Source: Methanothermobacter sp. CaT2
GTDB taxonomy: Archaea > Methanobacteriota > Methanobacteria > Methanobacteriales > Methanothermobacteraceae
Direction of reading: 5' to 3'
Assembly: GCF_000828575.1 (NCBI RefSeq)
Contig: NZ_AP011952.1
Location: 1,455,001 to 1,519,000, forward strand
Length of the DNA stretch: 64,000 nucleotides
Below, one piece after another: positions 1-8,819 of the stretch. Position numbers and translations under genes: made by a program. The number at the start of each line of letters is the position of its first letter. Position 1 is the first letter of the stretch. A model generated the notes under the pieces. The model did not search any database. It was not told the DNA's origin and worked only from the letters and a program-made list of their open reading frames with translations.

Positions 1-300
1 ACCGACTGCAGTAAACCTTTCAGGGATCCTGACAGCCTCCACACCGGCAGCTGCAAGGGCATCGATTTCACGGTCCATGGCCTGATTTGAGACCACGAAT
101 CCATTTGAGTTGCCCACGGCAAGGGCACCGTTTAGGCTGCTGCCACTGATGGACACCTTCAGGACCTCAACTTCAAGGGCTTCCCTGAGAACACCCTCAA
201 ACTTTTCAGGGGTGTTCTGTGGTATCAGGGCCACACTGTCGGTTACAGAGATGTAAACTCCCAGGTTCGGGTTTCCACTGAGGTTGATCCTTCTAATCAT
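1..300 (-). CDS. eif6: Translation initiation factor aIF6 (3' part outside window)
   Basis: Ribosome anti-association factor that binds the large subunit and blocks premature joining with the small one. The first 100 codons are here, read leftward from an ATG at 300; the family is about 220 residues, so over half lies beyond base 1. Visible family features are the N-terminal NPNLGVYIS segment and the repeated small/Gly-rich pattern SISGSSLNGALAVGNSNG of the pentein-like fold. It heads a run of same-strand translation genes (L31e and L39e just upstream), the usual archaeal neighbourhood of aIF6. Identification is by recognised sequence pattern and context. Confidence 0.93.
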   Translation of the reverse strand, partial: MIRRINLSGNPNLGVYISVTDSVALIPQNTPEKFEGVLREALEVEVLKVSISGSSLNGALAVGNSNGFVVSNQAMDREIDALAAAGVEAVRIPERFTAVG

Positions 301-314
301 AATTCACCATCATT

Positions 315-560
315 TCATTCTTCGAGTGTGGCTTCAACAACACCGTCTTCATCCTTAACGGCCTTGACCTTTATTCTTGGGGGTATCTTCTGGATACCTC
401 TCTCCCAGAGTTTTTCGTTGATTGACTCGTCGAGTTTAACGGTGTCTGCCTTCATATGTTTCATGAGAAATTCCCTGACAATCTTAACAGCCTTCGGCGC
501 TCTTATGGTCCTTGGCACGTTCTTGGCCTTTCTGAGAGGTATGACATAAATCCTTTCCAT
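315..560 (-). CDS. rpl31e: 50S ribosomal protein L31e
   Basis: Archaeal/eukaryotic large-subunit protein near the exit tunnel. The 81-residue product begins [13 protein letters not shown] and has the conserved [18 protein letters not shown] segment followed by the L-x-E-x-IN-x-x-LW-x-RG-x-x-x-PPRIKV core typical of L31e; length is normal. A short gap separates it from aIF6 downstream and about 11 bases from L39e upstream, so the three are probably one transcript. The acidic C-terminal tail ([11 protein letters not shown]) is ordinary for archaeal members. Confidence 0.97.
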   Translation of the reverse strand: MERIYVIPLRKAKNVPRTIRAPKAVKIVREFLMKHMKADTVKLDESINEKLWERGIQKIPPRIKVKAVKDEDGVVEATLEE

Positions 561-571
561 ATCCAGTCCTC

Positions 572-727
572 CTATACCTTGAGTTTGGTCCTTCTCCAGT
601 GCCTCATCTTTGGATGGCTTCGAACCCTGTAGTTTGTCTTAACCATAACCCATGCGGGCACCCTTCTGTTCTGTCTGTTAGCCTTTGCCATTCTGAGTTT
701 CCTGGCAACATGTTTATTTCTACTCAT
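572..727 (-). CDS. rpl39e: 50S ribosomal protein L39e
   Basis: Very small, highly basic exit-tunnel protein of 51 residues. Reading the minus strand from ATG at 727 gives [20 protein letters not shown], then [12 protein letters not shown] and a C-terminus rich in Arg, Trp and Lys, which is the L39e signature. Its ATG overlaps the TGA of the upstream PP-loop gene (ATGA, 724-727), so translation is likely coupled. Length matches the family exactly. Confidence 0.95.
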   Translation of the reverse strand: MSRNKHVARKLRMAKANRQNRRVPAWVMVKTNYRVRSHPKMRHWRRTKLKV

Positions 728-1329
728 TTAGCATCCTCCTTCATTTTGGTGTTCCAGCCAGTGACCCTGGTCTGGAAGTGAACAGGGAAGAATGATTCTG
801 AACTGTGGCCCATCTCCTCAAGGAGGAGGCGGACCTCAACCTCGTAGTCGGAGCTGTTATCGATACTGCTTCTCTCCCTCCTCAGGCTGAAGAGCATCGA
901 TGCAAGTCTGTTAACGGTCCTGTGACCGAGACCATCCAAGTTCACATATTCAATGTTCAGGCGGTCTTCGAGGCTCTGTATCTCGTCCCTTGTTAGTTTA
1001 GGGGTCCTGTCGTCACGTCGCGTTCCATCGGCAACCATGTCGTACTCGGTGGCTGCGGCTTCAACTGCCATCCTGTGTATGTGCTTTATACCATTATTCG
1101 GAAACCCGTCATTGATTATCGTCTCAGCAGCGTCCATCAGGATTTCATCGCCGAGTTTAAGAACACGGTGTGGAAATCCAAGGGATGCAGCTGCCTCAGA
1201 TGCTGGCTTCCATGAATCATGGATCCCGAAGTTCACAGTCACCAGCTCTGGCTGTATCCCCAGCCGCTGGAGCATCACAGCCGCCAGTGAACTGTCCTTA
1301 CCGCCACTGTAGAGTACGCATGCATTCAT
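724..1329 (-). CDS. PP-loop ATP pyrophosphatase family protein
   Basis: Member of the adenine-nucleotide alpha-hydrolase (N-type ATP pyrophosphatase) superfamily. The N-terminus has the PP-loop [14 protein letters not shown] (residues about 7-20), which binds ATP and usually adenylates a substrate carbonyl. A second conserved block is [12 protein letters not shown] (about residues 98-109). The 201-residue size fits a stand-alone domain without obvious RNA-binding additions. It sits between PDCD5 and L39e in the translation cluster, so a role in tRNA or ribosome modification is plausible, but the substrate is unknown. The stop overlaps the L39e start by four bases. Confidence 0.8.
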   Translation of the reverse strand: MNACVLYSGGKDSSLAAVMLQRLGIQPELVTVNFGIHDSWKPASEAAASLGFPHRVLKLGDEILMDAAETIINDGFPNNGIKHIHRMAVEAAATEYDMVADGTRRDDRTPKLTRDEIQSLEDRLNIEYVNLDGLGHRTVNRLASMLFSLRRERSSIDNSSDYEVEVRLLLEEMGHSSESFFPVHFQTRVTGWNTKMKEDAK

Positions 1330-1338
1330 TTTACCAGA

Positions 1339-1674
1339 CTATTTGCGGCTGATCTTTATCTCCCTCTTTTTACCCGCAACCCTTTTAAGCAGCTCCTTCA
1401 GCTGTTCATCGGTGATCTTTGACCTTACACGCCCCATCTGGGCCAGCTGTATGAGCTGCAGTTCTATCTGCTCAACGAAGTCCGGCCTTGTCAGACGGAG
1501 GTTGGCCAGACGGCTACGGGCTTCAGGGGTGAGTATCTGCATCATTATCTGTTTTTTCTGCATTTCCAGCTGCTGACGCATCTGTTCCTGTGCTTCAGCT
1601 TCCATCGCCTGCTGCTGAGCCTTCTGCTGGAGCTCCAGCATCTTCTTGCGACGTATCTCTTCGAGGTCTGTCAA
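1339..1674 (-). CDS. PDCD5-family DNA-binding protein
   Basis: Small helical nucleic-acid-binding protein of the PDCD5/TFAR19 family, 111 residues. The N-terminal half is a long Gln/Lys/Glu-rich helix (RRKKMLELQQKAQQQAMEAEAQ) and the C-terminal half holds the three-helix core with ILTPEARSRLANLRLTRPDFVEQIE, the family hallmark. The start is a TTG at 1674, preceded on the minus strand by AGGAGGT at a normal distance; no better start exists upstream. It lies directly downstream of S19e, the conserved archaeal arrangement. The exact cellular role in archaea is not settled. Confidence 0.9.
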   Translation of the reverse strand: MTDLEEIRRKKMLELQQKAQQQAMEAEAQEQMRQQLEMQKKQIMMQILTPEARSRLANLRLTRPDFVEQIELQLIQLAQMGRVRSKITDEQLKELLKRVAGKKREIKISRK

Positions 1675-1708
1675 CTATGAAACCTCCTGAGGCCCCTCTG
1701 GGATAGTT

Positions 1709-2146
1709 TCAGTACCTTTCAAGTCCTTCAACTTCTTTCTTTACCTCTGCAGCGGCCTTGTCAAGGAATGATCTGCCTTCGGGTGTTATAACCCTTCCAT
1801 TTTCTTCCCTCTTTATTAGACCTGATTCCTCCAGCTGCTGCAGGGCCCTTCTGATTATGGCACCGCTACCCCTTCTGAACTTTTCAGGGCGTGAGCCCCG
1901 GTCCTTCTTACCGCCGTAATGTGTCCTGAGGCTGTTAACACCCACAGGACCATCAATGTAAACTCTTCTGAGGAGGGCAGCGGCCCTTACATACCACCAG
2001 TCAGGATTCTCAGGTCTTCTTTCCTTGTGGACACCTGTTTTAACAAAGTTAACCCATTCAGGGGATTTAACCTTACTGTCATTTTTCAGTTCCTCAGCAA
2101 CCCTGTTTATGAGCAGATCTGCTGGCACGTCATAAACTGTAGTCAT
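1709..2146 (-). CDS. rps19e: 30S ribosomal protein S19e
   Basis: Archaeal/eukaryotic small-subunit protein with a winged-helix fold, 145 residues. Recognisable blocks are [19 protein letters not shown], the [15 protein letters not shown] segment, [21 protein letters not shown] and the [19 protein letters not shown] helix. The ATG at 2146 has AGGAGG a few bases upstream. It is followed by PDCD5 and preceded by the YhbY-domain protein on the same strand. Normal length, no anomalies. Confidence 0.97.
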   Translation of the reverse strand: MTTVYDVPADLLINRVAEELKNDSKVKSPEWVNFVKTGVHKERRPENPDWWYVRAAALLRRVYIDGPVGVNSLRTHYGGKKDRGSRPEKFRRGSGAIIRRALQQLEESGLIKREENGRVITPEGRSFLDKAAAEVKKEVEGLERY

Positions 2147-2156
2147 ATTTATCCTC

Positions 2157-2420
2157 CTAAGATCTTTTTTTGAAAATTATTGCCACATTTCCTCTTAAAT
2201 CTATGAGCTTAGAATTTGTTTTTTCAACTATCTCTGTAATATAACTTTCTTTTTCAGAGGCCATCGTCCTGGCAAATCTTATCTTTATCAGTTCATTTGC
2301 CTTGAGCTGCCTCTTCACCTCTTCAATGAGGCTATCTGTCACTCCGGCTTTCCCCACATTTATTGTGAGCGCCGACAGTGACCTTTTCATCAGTTCCTTC
2401 TTTGGTGGTGTGAGACTCAA
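2157..2420 (-). CDS. YhbY/CRM-domain RNA-binding protein
   Basis: Stand-alone CRS1-YhbY (CRM) domain, 87 residues, a fold that binds RNA and associates with pre-ribosomes in bacteria. Seen: [29 protein letters not shown], then LIKIRFART and the terminal [12 protein letters not shown] strand; the GKAG loop corresponds to the family's GxxG motif. The start is TTG at 2420 behind AAGGAG; an internal ATG at 2390 is possible. The TTG lies inside the 3' end of the Rpp21 gene, giving an 89-base out-of-frame overlap, unusually long for this compact cluster. Confidence 0.85.
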   Translation of the reverse strand: MSLTPPKKELMKRSLSALTINVGKAGVTDSLIEEVKRQLKANELIKIRFARTMASEKESYITEIVEKTNSKLIDLRGNVAIIFKKRS

Positions 2421-2754
2421 TCTTATTTCTCCTTCTATCCTTTTTTTCCCTGATATAAGGGAATCTCATGATGTGACCGCACTCGTGGCACCTAAAATTA
2501 ACCTTCCCATCAGCTATCCTGACGGTGCAGTTTGCCCCGGGTTTAAGGAAACTGTAACATTTCCTGCAGAACCTCCTCCTCCATTCCCTGGGGATTCTAA
2601 CCCTGTACTTCATTGCGATGTTTCTTGCAAGTTCGGTGTACCTGTGCGATCTATGGGGATTAGCTGAAAATTCACGGTCAGCCATTCTGAAAAGGATGTC
2701 TATTCTCTCTTCAGCAATTTTTAACATCCATCGTGGTCTCTTTCCTCTCCTCAA
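2332..2754 (-). CDS. rnp4: Ribonuclease P protein component 4 (Rpp21)
   Basis: Protein subunit of archaeal RNase P, which with the catalytic RNA trims 5' leaders from pre-tRNA. The 140-residue product starts at a TTG (2754) after GAGAGG and shows the zinc-ribbon cysteines CRKC (about residue 62) and CHEC (about residue 95) separated by the basic [12 protein letters not shown] segment, as in Rpp21/Rpr2. The N-terminal half ([14 protein letters not shown]) forms the helices that pair with Rpp29. The basic tail past residue 105 is poorly conserved in general and here overlaps the downstream YhbY gene. Confidence 0.9.
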   Translation of the reverse strand: MRRGKRPRWMLKIAEERIDILFRMADREFSANPHRSHRYTELARNIAMKYRVRIPREWRRRFCRKCYSFLKPGANCTVRIADGKVNFRCHECGHIMRFPYIREKKDRRRNKIESHTTKEGTDEKVTVGAHNKCGESRSDR

Positions 2755-2872
2755 GGTTTAACCTCTCATAACGGAATAGAACATCCACATCTTGCACATT
2801 GAGATGGTGTACTGACTGCACAAGAAGAATATTATAAGTGCTTTGTGTTTCCATATTTAAAAAGCTTTTCCA

Positions 2873-3388
2873 TCATCCAAGAAGCCATCCTGAGAAATCC
2901 ACTCCCCCCGGGGGACATACCCTTGAACCATTCATGATATCGGTGATGATATCGGCAACCTCATGAGGGGATCTTCCTGTTGTATCGACCTCATGAACAC
3001 GCTCCCCATGTATTTCGAAGGCCTCAACGGTGCACACATCCAGCGCTTCGGCCTCGAGGTTTTCAAGCACCTTACCTTCAGGGTAGCCCCTCCCCTCAAG
3101 CCTGCCCCTGAGTACCTCCGGGTGGAGTCTGAGGACGATCACCATGCTGCAGGATCTGCAGAGGTGGGAGAGGTGACCCTCCACCACATCCAGACCCTCC
3201 ATTTCCTGGAGGTGGCTGCATGCGGCCTCAATGTCGGCTTCAAGGTATCCCCTGATGGGGTCGCGTCCAAGGACGAATCCCTTCTGCCTTATGAGTTCCC
3301 CAAGGGATATGACCTCCAGTCCCCTCTCCCTCAATATACCCGCCACGGTTGTCTTCCCGACGCCGGGTGTTCCGGTTATGCAGATCAT
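2873..3388 (-). CDS. Fap7/AK6-type NMP kinase (putative adenylate kinase)
   Basis: P-loop kinase of 171 residues related to eukaryotic Fap7/hCINAP, which has adenylate-kinase/ATPase activity and helps mature the small subunit. The Walker A loop GTPGVGKTTV occupies residues 5-14. Further landmarks are VISLGELIR, DVVEGHLSHLC (NMP-binding/lid part, about residue 67) and the R-x-x-x-RGYPEGKVLENLEAEALDVC block that is characteristic of the family. Start ATG at 3388. It is downstream of the ribosomal/RNase P cluster, consistent with a ribosome-biogenesis role by analogy. Confidence 0.85.
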   Translation of the reverse strand: MICITGTPGVGKTTVAGILRERGLEVISLGELIRQKGFVLGRDPIRGYLEADIEAACSHLQEMEGLDVVEGHLSHLCRSCSMVIVLRLHPEVLRGRLEGRGYPEGKVLENLEAEALDVCTVEAFEIHGERVHEVDTTGRSPHEVADIITDIMNGSRVCPPGGVDFSGWLLG

Positions 3389-3495
3389 AATTTCACAGTC
3401 TCGCCTTGCTGACTGGAACCGTGGCCCATTTCTCCTTTTTCATCGCCTCTCTGTTCTTTGGTGGCTGTTTCTGGGGCGGTAAGTTACGCAGACAT

Positions 3496-4296
3496 TCATT
3501 TCAGCTTCTCGATTATCATCTCTGCAACACGTCGACCTGAGACCAGCATACCACCAAATATGGGCCCCATCCTGGGGGCGCCGTATACGGCGTTGCTCGC
3601 CATTCCAGCCACATAGAGGTTGGGGTAGACCTCCCTCGTGTTTTCAATGAGGGCAGCCTCCCCCACGTCGGCCCACATGGACCTCTCGCCCTGTATCCTG
3701 CCATCGGGGGTGTTGAGTTCCGGTCCGATCTTCCTCTCCACCACCTTCACTATCTCACAGTCATGACCCGTTGCATCGATGACTGCTCTGGCCCTGACTG
3801 TGAGGGGATCAACGTGGAGGCCCGCCATTTCAACTGAGCTCCAGTTGAGCACAAGACCGGTTATCCCCTCGTCGCGGATCATAACGTCCTCTATGCTCAT
3901 GAGGTTGAATATCTTCAGTCCGGCCTGGCAGGCCCTGGAACACAGGGTGGAGGTCGCCTCCACCGAATCAGCCACATGGTATCCCTCATCATAGGGTTCT
4001 GACCTTATTCCGAATTCATCGAGGATCTCACGGCCCTCATCCTGGACGACGATCTTGTTGAACATCATACCGCCGCCCCACATTCCACCACCAATGGAGA
4101 GCTTGCGCTCAAAGAGCGCGACCTTCAGACCAGCCCTTGCAAGGTAGTAGCCTGCTGTTAGACCGGAGGGGCCCCCTCCGCCGATAGCAACATCCATCTC
4201 CATGTAGTCCAGGAGATCCTCCATGTATCCTTCAACAATTGCTCTTGAAATTTTTATATCATCAAGCTTCATCTTCACACCTGCATGTATTTCCAT
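3496..4296 (-). CDS. thi4: Thi4-family thiamine thiazole / ribose-1,5-bisphosphate isomerase-like enzyme
   Basis: FAD/NAD-dependent Thi4 family protein of about 266 residues making the thiazole part of thiamine. N-terminal Rossmann motif [21 protein letters not shown] is followed by [19 protein letters not shown]; the C-terminal [17 protein letters not shown] closes the fold. Where yeast Thi4 carries its sacrificial cysteine, this protein reads AGLHVDPL, i.e. His. That is the methanogen type, which in Methanocaldococcus uses free sulfide catalytically. The frame opens at ATG 4296 but an in-frame ATG at 4272 (MKLDDIKIS) behind an AGGTGTGAAG site is the likelier start. Confidence 0.9.
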   Translation of the reverse strand: MEIHAGVKMKLDDIKISRAIVEGYMEDLLDYMEMDVAIGGGGPSGLTAGYYLARAGLKVALFERKLSIGGGMWGGGMMFNKIVVQDEGREILDEFGIRSEPYDEGYHVADSVEATSTLCSRACQAGLKIFNLMSIEDVMIRDEGITGLVLNWSSVEMAGLHVDPLTVRARAVIDATGHDCEIVKVVERKIGPELNTPDGRIQGERSMWADVGEAALIENTREVYPNLYVAGMASNAVYGAPRMGPIFGGMLVSGRRVAEMIIEKLK

Positions 4297-4305
4297 AAGA
4301 AGCGG

Positions 4306-5400
4306 TCACTTCTTTATTATGATCCTCAGGACGTCCTCATCATTGAGGACATGTTCAAGGCCCACCTTCTGGCCGTCGAATTTAACAGAGCTCCCCCAGA
4401 CCCTTGCATGTCTGAATTTACGCACAAAGTCCCTGTGGAGCTTCTGGCACACATCGCCAACGGTTGACCCTTCCCTGATGATGAGGGGTTCGTCGTAATC
4501 AGCCTTTTTACCCTGGGGCTTCAGGTATATCCTTATGAGGCCCAGTCTGTTAAATATTTCCTCCCTGAGCTCATCGATGTTGATGTCCCTGTCTGCGGAG
4601 ATGAAGAGGGCTTCCGGGAATTTCTCCCTGAGACCCTCAAGATAGGATTCATCCACAAGGTCTATCTTGTTTATAACGGTGATGGCCGGTATGTAGGCGC
4701 GGTTGGCCTCCATGACGTCTATGAACTGGTCAACGGTTATGTCATCCCTTATGAGGACGTCGGCATTGTGGATTCCGTACTCATTGAGGACTGACCTTAT
4801 GATCTTCTCATCAAGGTGTGTGAGTTCGACCGTTGCTGAGAGCTTCACACCACCCAGTTTTCTCCTCTTAACAATCACATCAGGGGGCGTCTCGTTGGGT
4901 CTTATACCAACATCCCTCAGCTCCCTGAGGATTATGTCCATGTGGTCTGTGTTGAAGACATCAAGGACTATCACTATGAGGTCGGCGCTCCTGGCAACTG
5001 AGAGTATCTCCCTTCCACGGCCCCTCCCACGGGAGGCCCCGGTTATTATCCCGGGTATGTCAAATATCTGTATCTGGGCCCCCCGGTACTCCATGACGCC
5101 CGGGACGATTTCAAGGGTTGTGAACTGATAGTCACCCACCTTTGACTCTGCACTGGTTAACTCGTTGAGGAGTGTTGATTTCCCAACAGATGGAAAACCG
5201 ATGAGGACCACGGTGGAGTCTCCAGACTTTTTGATATGGAATCCTCTCCCCTTTCCAGATGAGGTCTTCCTCTGGAGGGCCTCCTCCTTGAGGCGGGATA
5301 TCTTTGCCTTCAGTTTACCTATATGGTGGGCTGTGGCCTTGTTGTATGGTGTCTTCTGAATCTCCTCTTCTATCTTTCTGATCTTCTCTTCGATATCCAT
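4306..5400 (-). CDS. Drg-family GTPase with TGS domain
   Basis: Translational GTPase of the developmentally-regulated (DRG/Obg) group. Residues 1-50 form a charged helical hairpin ([18 protein letters not shown]); G1 is [14 protein letters not shown] at about 66-79, G3 is DIPGII, G4 is NKID and G5 ISADRD. The C-terminus (from about residue 285) is a TGS domain, [11 protein letters not shown] to the end. Length 364 residues is typical. The open frame extends 16 codons further up, but the ATG at 5400 matches family N-termini and follows GTGAGTGGT. In eukaryotes DRGs act on stalled or colliding ribosomes with Dfrp; no partner gene is adjacent here. Confidence 0.92.
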   Translation of the reverse strand: MDIEEKIRKIEEEIQKTPYNKATAHHIGKLKAKISRLKEEALQRKTSSGKGRGFHIKKSGDSTVVLIGFPSVGKSTLLNELTSAESKVGDYQFTTLEIVPGVMEYRGAQIQIFDIPGIITGASRGRGRGREILSVARSADLIVIVLDVFNTDHMDIILRELRDVGIRPNETPPDVIVKRRKLGGVKLSATVELTHLDEKIIRSVLNEYGIHNADVLIRDDITVDQFIDVMEANRAYIPAITVINKIDLVDESYLEGLREKFPEALFISADRDINIDELREEIFNRLGLIRIYLKPQGKKADYDEPLIIREGSTVGDVCQKLHRDFVRKFRHARVWGSSVKFDGQKVGLEHVLNDEDVLRIIIKK

Positions 5401-5444
5401 ACCACTCACATGAACATTGTTGAAGCCGGGAAAAATCAGTGTAA

Positions 5445-5909
<465 letters not shown>

Positions 5910-6038
5910 AGTTCTGCCAGAAACTTCTTTTATTGCCTGTTTTTATAATGAGGTACTGAAATTTATTTTTTCATTAAGAGTTTTTGAGTGGCTTAATCTC
6001 TTAGAGAGATCATGGCCGTGTAAAATGAAAAATATGGG

Positions 6039-8576
6039 TTATGCTGCTGTCCACAGCAGCACACCGGGTTCCTGGTGGAGGAACTTGAAGGATGTCTGGT
6101 TGAATCCTCCCAGGAGGAAGAGCTTTGTGAAGACCGAGTCCTCCAGTTCCCTGTTCATTATTATTGTCGTGTACTGGTTCCCGCTTCCAATGACTATGAG
6201 GCTCAGCTGGGCGTCACTGTCAACAACCTCATTCTTAACAAGGAGGTCGCCCTCGATTATGGTGAGCTTGTGGGGGTTTATCTTCTGAACCGTCATGTTG
6301 TTGCCCACTGCTATCGTTGCATTGGTGGTGTTTGCCTTCTTCTCTATTATGGTGCCCAGGACGTTATTCTGGTCCACCATGGTGTTCACGGTCTGGATAA
6401 CGGTTGTGTTGTTAACCACCTGGGGCTTTGAGCTTGCCAGGGATGGATAGTAACCATACCTTGACCCTGTCTTCTTCTTGAAATCCCATGTTCCAAAGTA
6501 CGTCCACCATGGCGCCTTACCGAGCATATCTGAGCTCAGGACAAGTACAAAGGGCTTTGGCTTTGCCGGGTGGGAGTACCTGAGTACACTGTCAGCCTCC
6601 GTATCACTGAGACCGTAGCGCCCGGTCATGACGGCCCTGGCTTCCTCCCTTGGAAGTCCGAGGGTCGCGGTCAGTATCTCGGCGGTCTTTCCGCTGTCAT
6701 CTGTGTAGTTGTCAAGGGTCTCATAGGCGAGATCACCGCTGGTTGAGAGCATGGTGAGTATACCCCTTGAAAGTGTCTCGTTACTCGTTGTGAGGGCCTT
6801 ACCTATCCAGTAGGCCCTCGGGGTGTTCTGGCTACCACCGTCAAAGGTGACTGGCCTGTCTGCTGCAACCGCAAAGAGGTGTCCGAAGTCCCACCATGAC
6901 ATGACCACCGTGTCCCTGCTGGTGTTCTTCTTTACCCACTGCATGGAGTTCCACATACCATCATCTGTACCGGGGGCTACCGACGTTGTGATTGAGTGGG
7001 CTCCACTCACAGAGGGGGCCACAGCTGCAAGGACCACCAGAACCATCATGAATGGCGCCCTTATCTCAGGCTTCTTCACGGAGTATATGAATCCAGCCGC
7101 AAGCACCCCTGCAAGGAGCTTAACCGCAACTGAGACCCCGAAGGGCATTACCATGGCAACCGCCGCCACGAATACGATCAGTGCCAGTGATGATGTTGTC
7201 GTGAACCTCACCCTCAGGTACTCAACAAGGAATCCTGTGAATATCCCTGCTGAGAGTCCCAGGGGCATTGCAAATGTGGGTATGAACCTTGAACCCTTGG
7301 TAACAGCATATCCACTCATTATGAGCCATACAGCCATGAGGACAGCGTAGAGCAGGTAGCGGTGTCTCATCTCCTCACTGGCAACAGCCGCCCTCTTCTT
7401 CCTCATGAACTTGCTTTTCTTACCGGCCCGCGGCCTGTTCTCTGACTCCTCAACGACAACCTCTGGCTGGCGGTATTTCCACACCAGGGCTCCGACACCC
7501 AGAACACCAATTATGAATACCAGCAGGCCGCCCACCCCACCAACGATTGTGTTCTGACCCGGGAGGAAGATGTTCCCGGCACCGGTTGTTATGAATTCAG
7601 GCACCTGTAGTTCTGAGACTGAGACATAGACGTTGGGGTAGGCCGTGGTCTGGGCGGTTGCCTGTATCTGGGTGGCACCTATGAGTCCGCCTACAGCACC
7701 CGCAAGGCTTGAAAATCCTCCAAACACTCCTATGAGGACTCCCCCAGCTATGAGGAGGATCAGGAGGGGGAAAAGTTCTCTCTGATGAATCAGCCAGTCA
7801 AGTTTGCCCTCGAATTCGCCTTCCGGTTTTTCTCCCAGGATGTACCTTGAAATGACAAGGTACGCTGCAACGAATACGATGAGAACCGCCAGGTAGAATA
7901 TGTAACCCACCCATGCAGCTGAAAATACAAGTATTGAAACTGCCGCTGCAAGGGCATATCCAACCTTGCCCCTCATGCTGGAAGCCAGCATCCCCTCTGT
8001 GAAGAACCAGAACACGAAGAGCGGGAGGACGAAGTTGAACATGTCCGTGTCAAAGAAACCTGCATAGGTGTGGGCGACGTAGGTTGGGACAAGCCCCACT
8101 ATGAGGGCAGCTGCAAAACCCCCGTAATCATTTGTTATCCTCCTCACGAAGAGGTAGGCGGGGATCACGCAGAGGGAACCTATGAAGGCCCCCATCCAGA
8201 ATGCGACCTCCTTGAGGCTGAAGTCCCCGAAGAAGTTCAGTACCCTGTAGGCAGCCGAGGTAACGTATACGATCAGGGGCGGGTAGTCAACGGGTCTGCC
8301 AGGGGGATAGTATGAGTGGAGGTCATAGGGTTTACCATCCACCAGGGTATCACCCATTATACCTTTCGTCAGGTAGTTCATTGTTAACCTGTAGTTATAG
8401 TAGGAGTCCATTTCGCTGAAATAGGGGAGTCCATCTGCATCTTCATAGAATTTCTTGGCATCGGCAGGGACTCCGCCAATGTTACTGGCCTCTGCTCTTA
8501 TGTAAAAGACAACCGAGAAGAGCAGGACAATGATTAGGAATGGCTTCAATCTTTCAAGCAAACCTTGGATATCCAT
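6039..8576 (-). CDS. aglB: Dolichyl-phosphate/pyrophosphate-oligosaccharide-protein glycotransferase AglB (STT3)
   Basis: Catalytic oligosaccharyltransferase that moves a lipid-linked glycan to Asn in N-x-S/T of surface proteins. 845 residues: a cytosolic/lumenal N-terminus, about 13 membrane segments over the first 500 residues, then a large extracellular globular domain. The signature WWDFGH (a variant of WWDYG) lies at about residue 560, followed by RPVTFDGG. Earlier acidic motifs include FDTDMFNF in the second external loop, where the DxD metal site occurs. A lysine/arginine-rich cytoplasmic loop (about residues 385-405) interrupts the membrane part. ATG at 8576 follows GAGGCGGTGA. Stand-alone gene. 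Confidence 0.95.
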   Translation of the reverse strand: MDIQGLLERLKPFLIIVLLFSVVFYIRAEASNIGGVPADAKKFYEDADGLPYFSEMDSYYNYRLTMNYLTKGIMGDTLVDGKPYDLHSYYPPGRPVDYPPLIVYVTSAAYRVLNFFGDFSLKEVAFWMGAFIGSLCVIPAYLFVRRITNDYGGFAAALIVGLVPTYVAHTYAGFFDTDMFNFVLPLFVFWFFTEGMLASSMRGKVGYALAAAVSILVFSAAWVGYIFYLAVLIVFVAAYLVISRYILGEKPEGEFEGKLDWLIHQRELFPLLILLIAGGVLIGVFGGFSSLAGAVGGLIGATQIQATAQTTAYPNVYVSVSELQVPEFITTGAGNIFLPGQNTIVGGVGGLLVFIIGVLGVGALVWKYRQPEVVVEESENRPRAGKKSKFMRKKRAAVASEEMRHRYLLYAVLMAVWLIMSGYAVTKGSRFIPTFAMPLGLSAGIFTGFLVEYLRVRFTTTSSLALIVFVAAVAMVMPFGVSVAVKLLAGVLAAGFIYSVKKPEIRAPFMMVLVVLAAVAPSVSGAHSITTSVAPGTDDGMWNSMQWVKKNTSRDTVVMSWWDFGHLFAVAADRPVTFDGGSQNTPRAYWIGKALTTSNETLSRGILTMLSTSGDLAYETLDNYTDDSGKTAEILTATLGLPREEARAVMTGRYGLSDTEADSVLRYSHPAKPKPFVLVLSSDMLGKAPWWTYFGTWDFKKKTGSRYGYYPSLASSKPQVVNNTTVIQTVNTMVDQNNVLGTIIEKKANTTNATIAVGNNMTVQKINPHKLTIIEGDLLVKNEVVDSDAQLSLIVIGSGNQYTTIIMNRELEDSVFTKLFLLGGFNQTSFKFLHQEPGVLLWTAA

Positions 8577-8819
8577 TTCACCGCCTCTTTCATCTGGTAA
8601 TAAATTCAGGACCTTAATGATGTTAATAAGGTTTTTGATCCGGTGACTTATAAGTTTTCATATTTTCGCGGGTCTTTCTGGTTCCTCTGAATTCTGGGGG
8701 TTATGGGTTTCATGAGGGTCAGAACAACTCAAAAGGCATCACTGACATTCGGTTCAACCCTCAGACTTTCATACTTGAAGAAATATTACCAGCAATTTCC
8801 TGCATCACTGACATTCAGT
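8577..8819. repeat. Intergenic stretch with a 27-bp imperfect direct repeat of the topA 3' end
   Basis: Between aglB and topA there is no convincing gene. A 27-base sequence at 8802-8828 (overlapping the topA stop codon) recurs at 8736-8762 with two mismatches, exactly 66 bases away. The shared core is GCATCACTGACATTC. The rest is AT-rich and carries the aglB promoter region (AT-rich run 8605-8640). Confidence 0.75.

Noticed and set aside
3389-3495. Short minus-strand frame between thi4 and the Fap7-like gene ending MKKEKWATVPVSKARL
   Set aside because: Only a 16-codon product has a standard start; no support that it is a gene.
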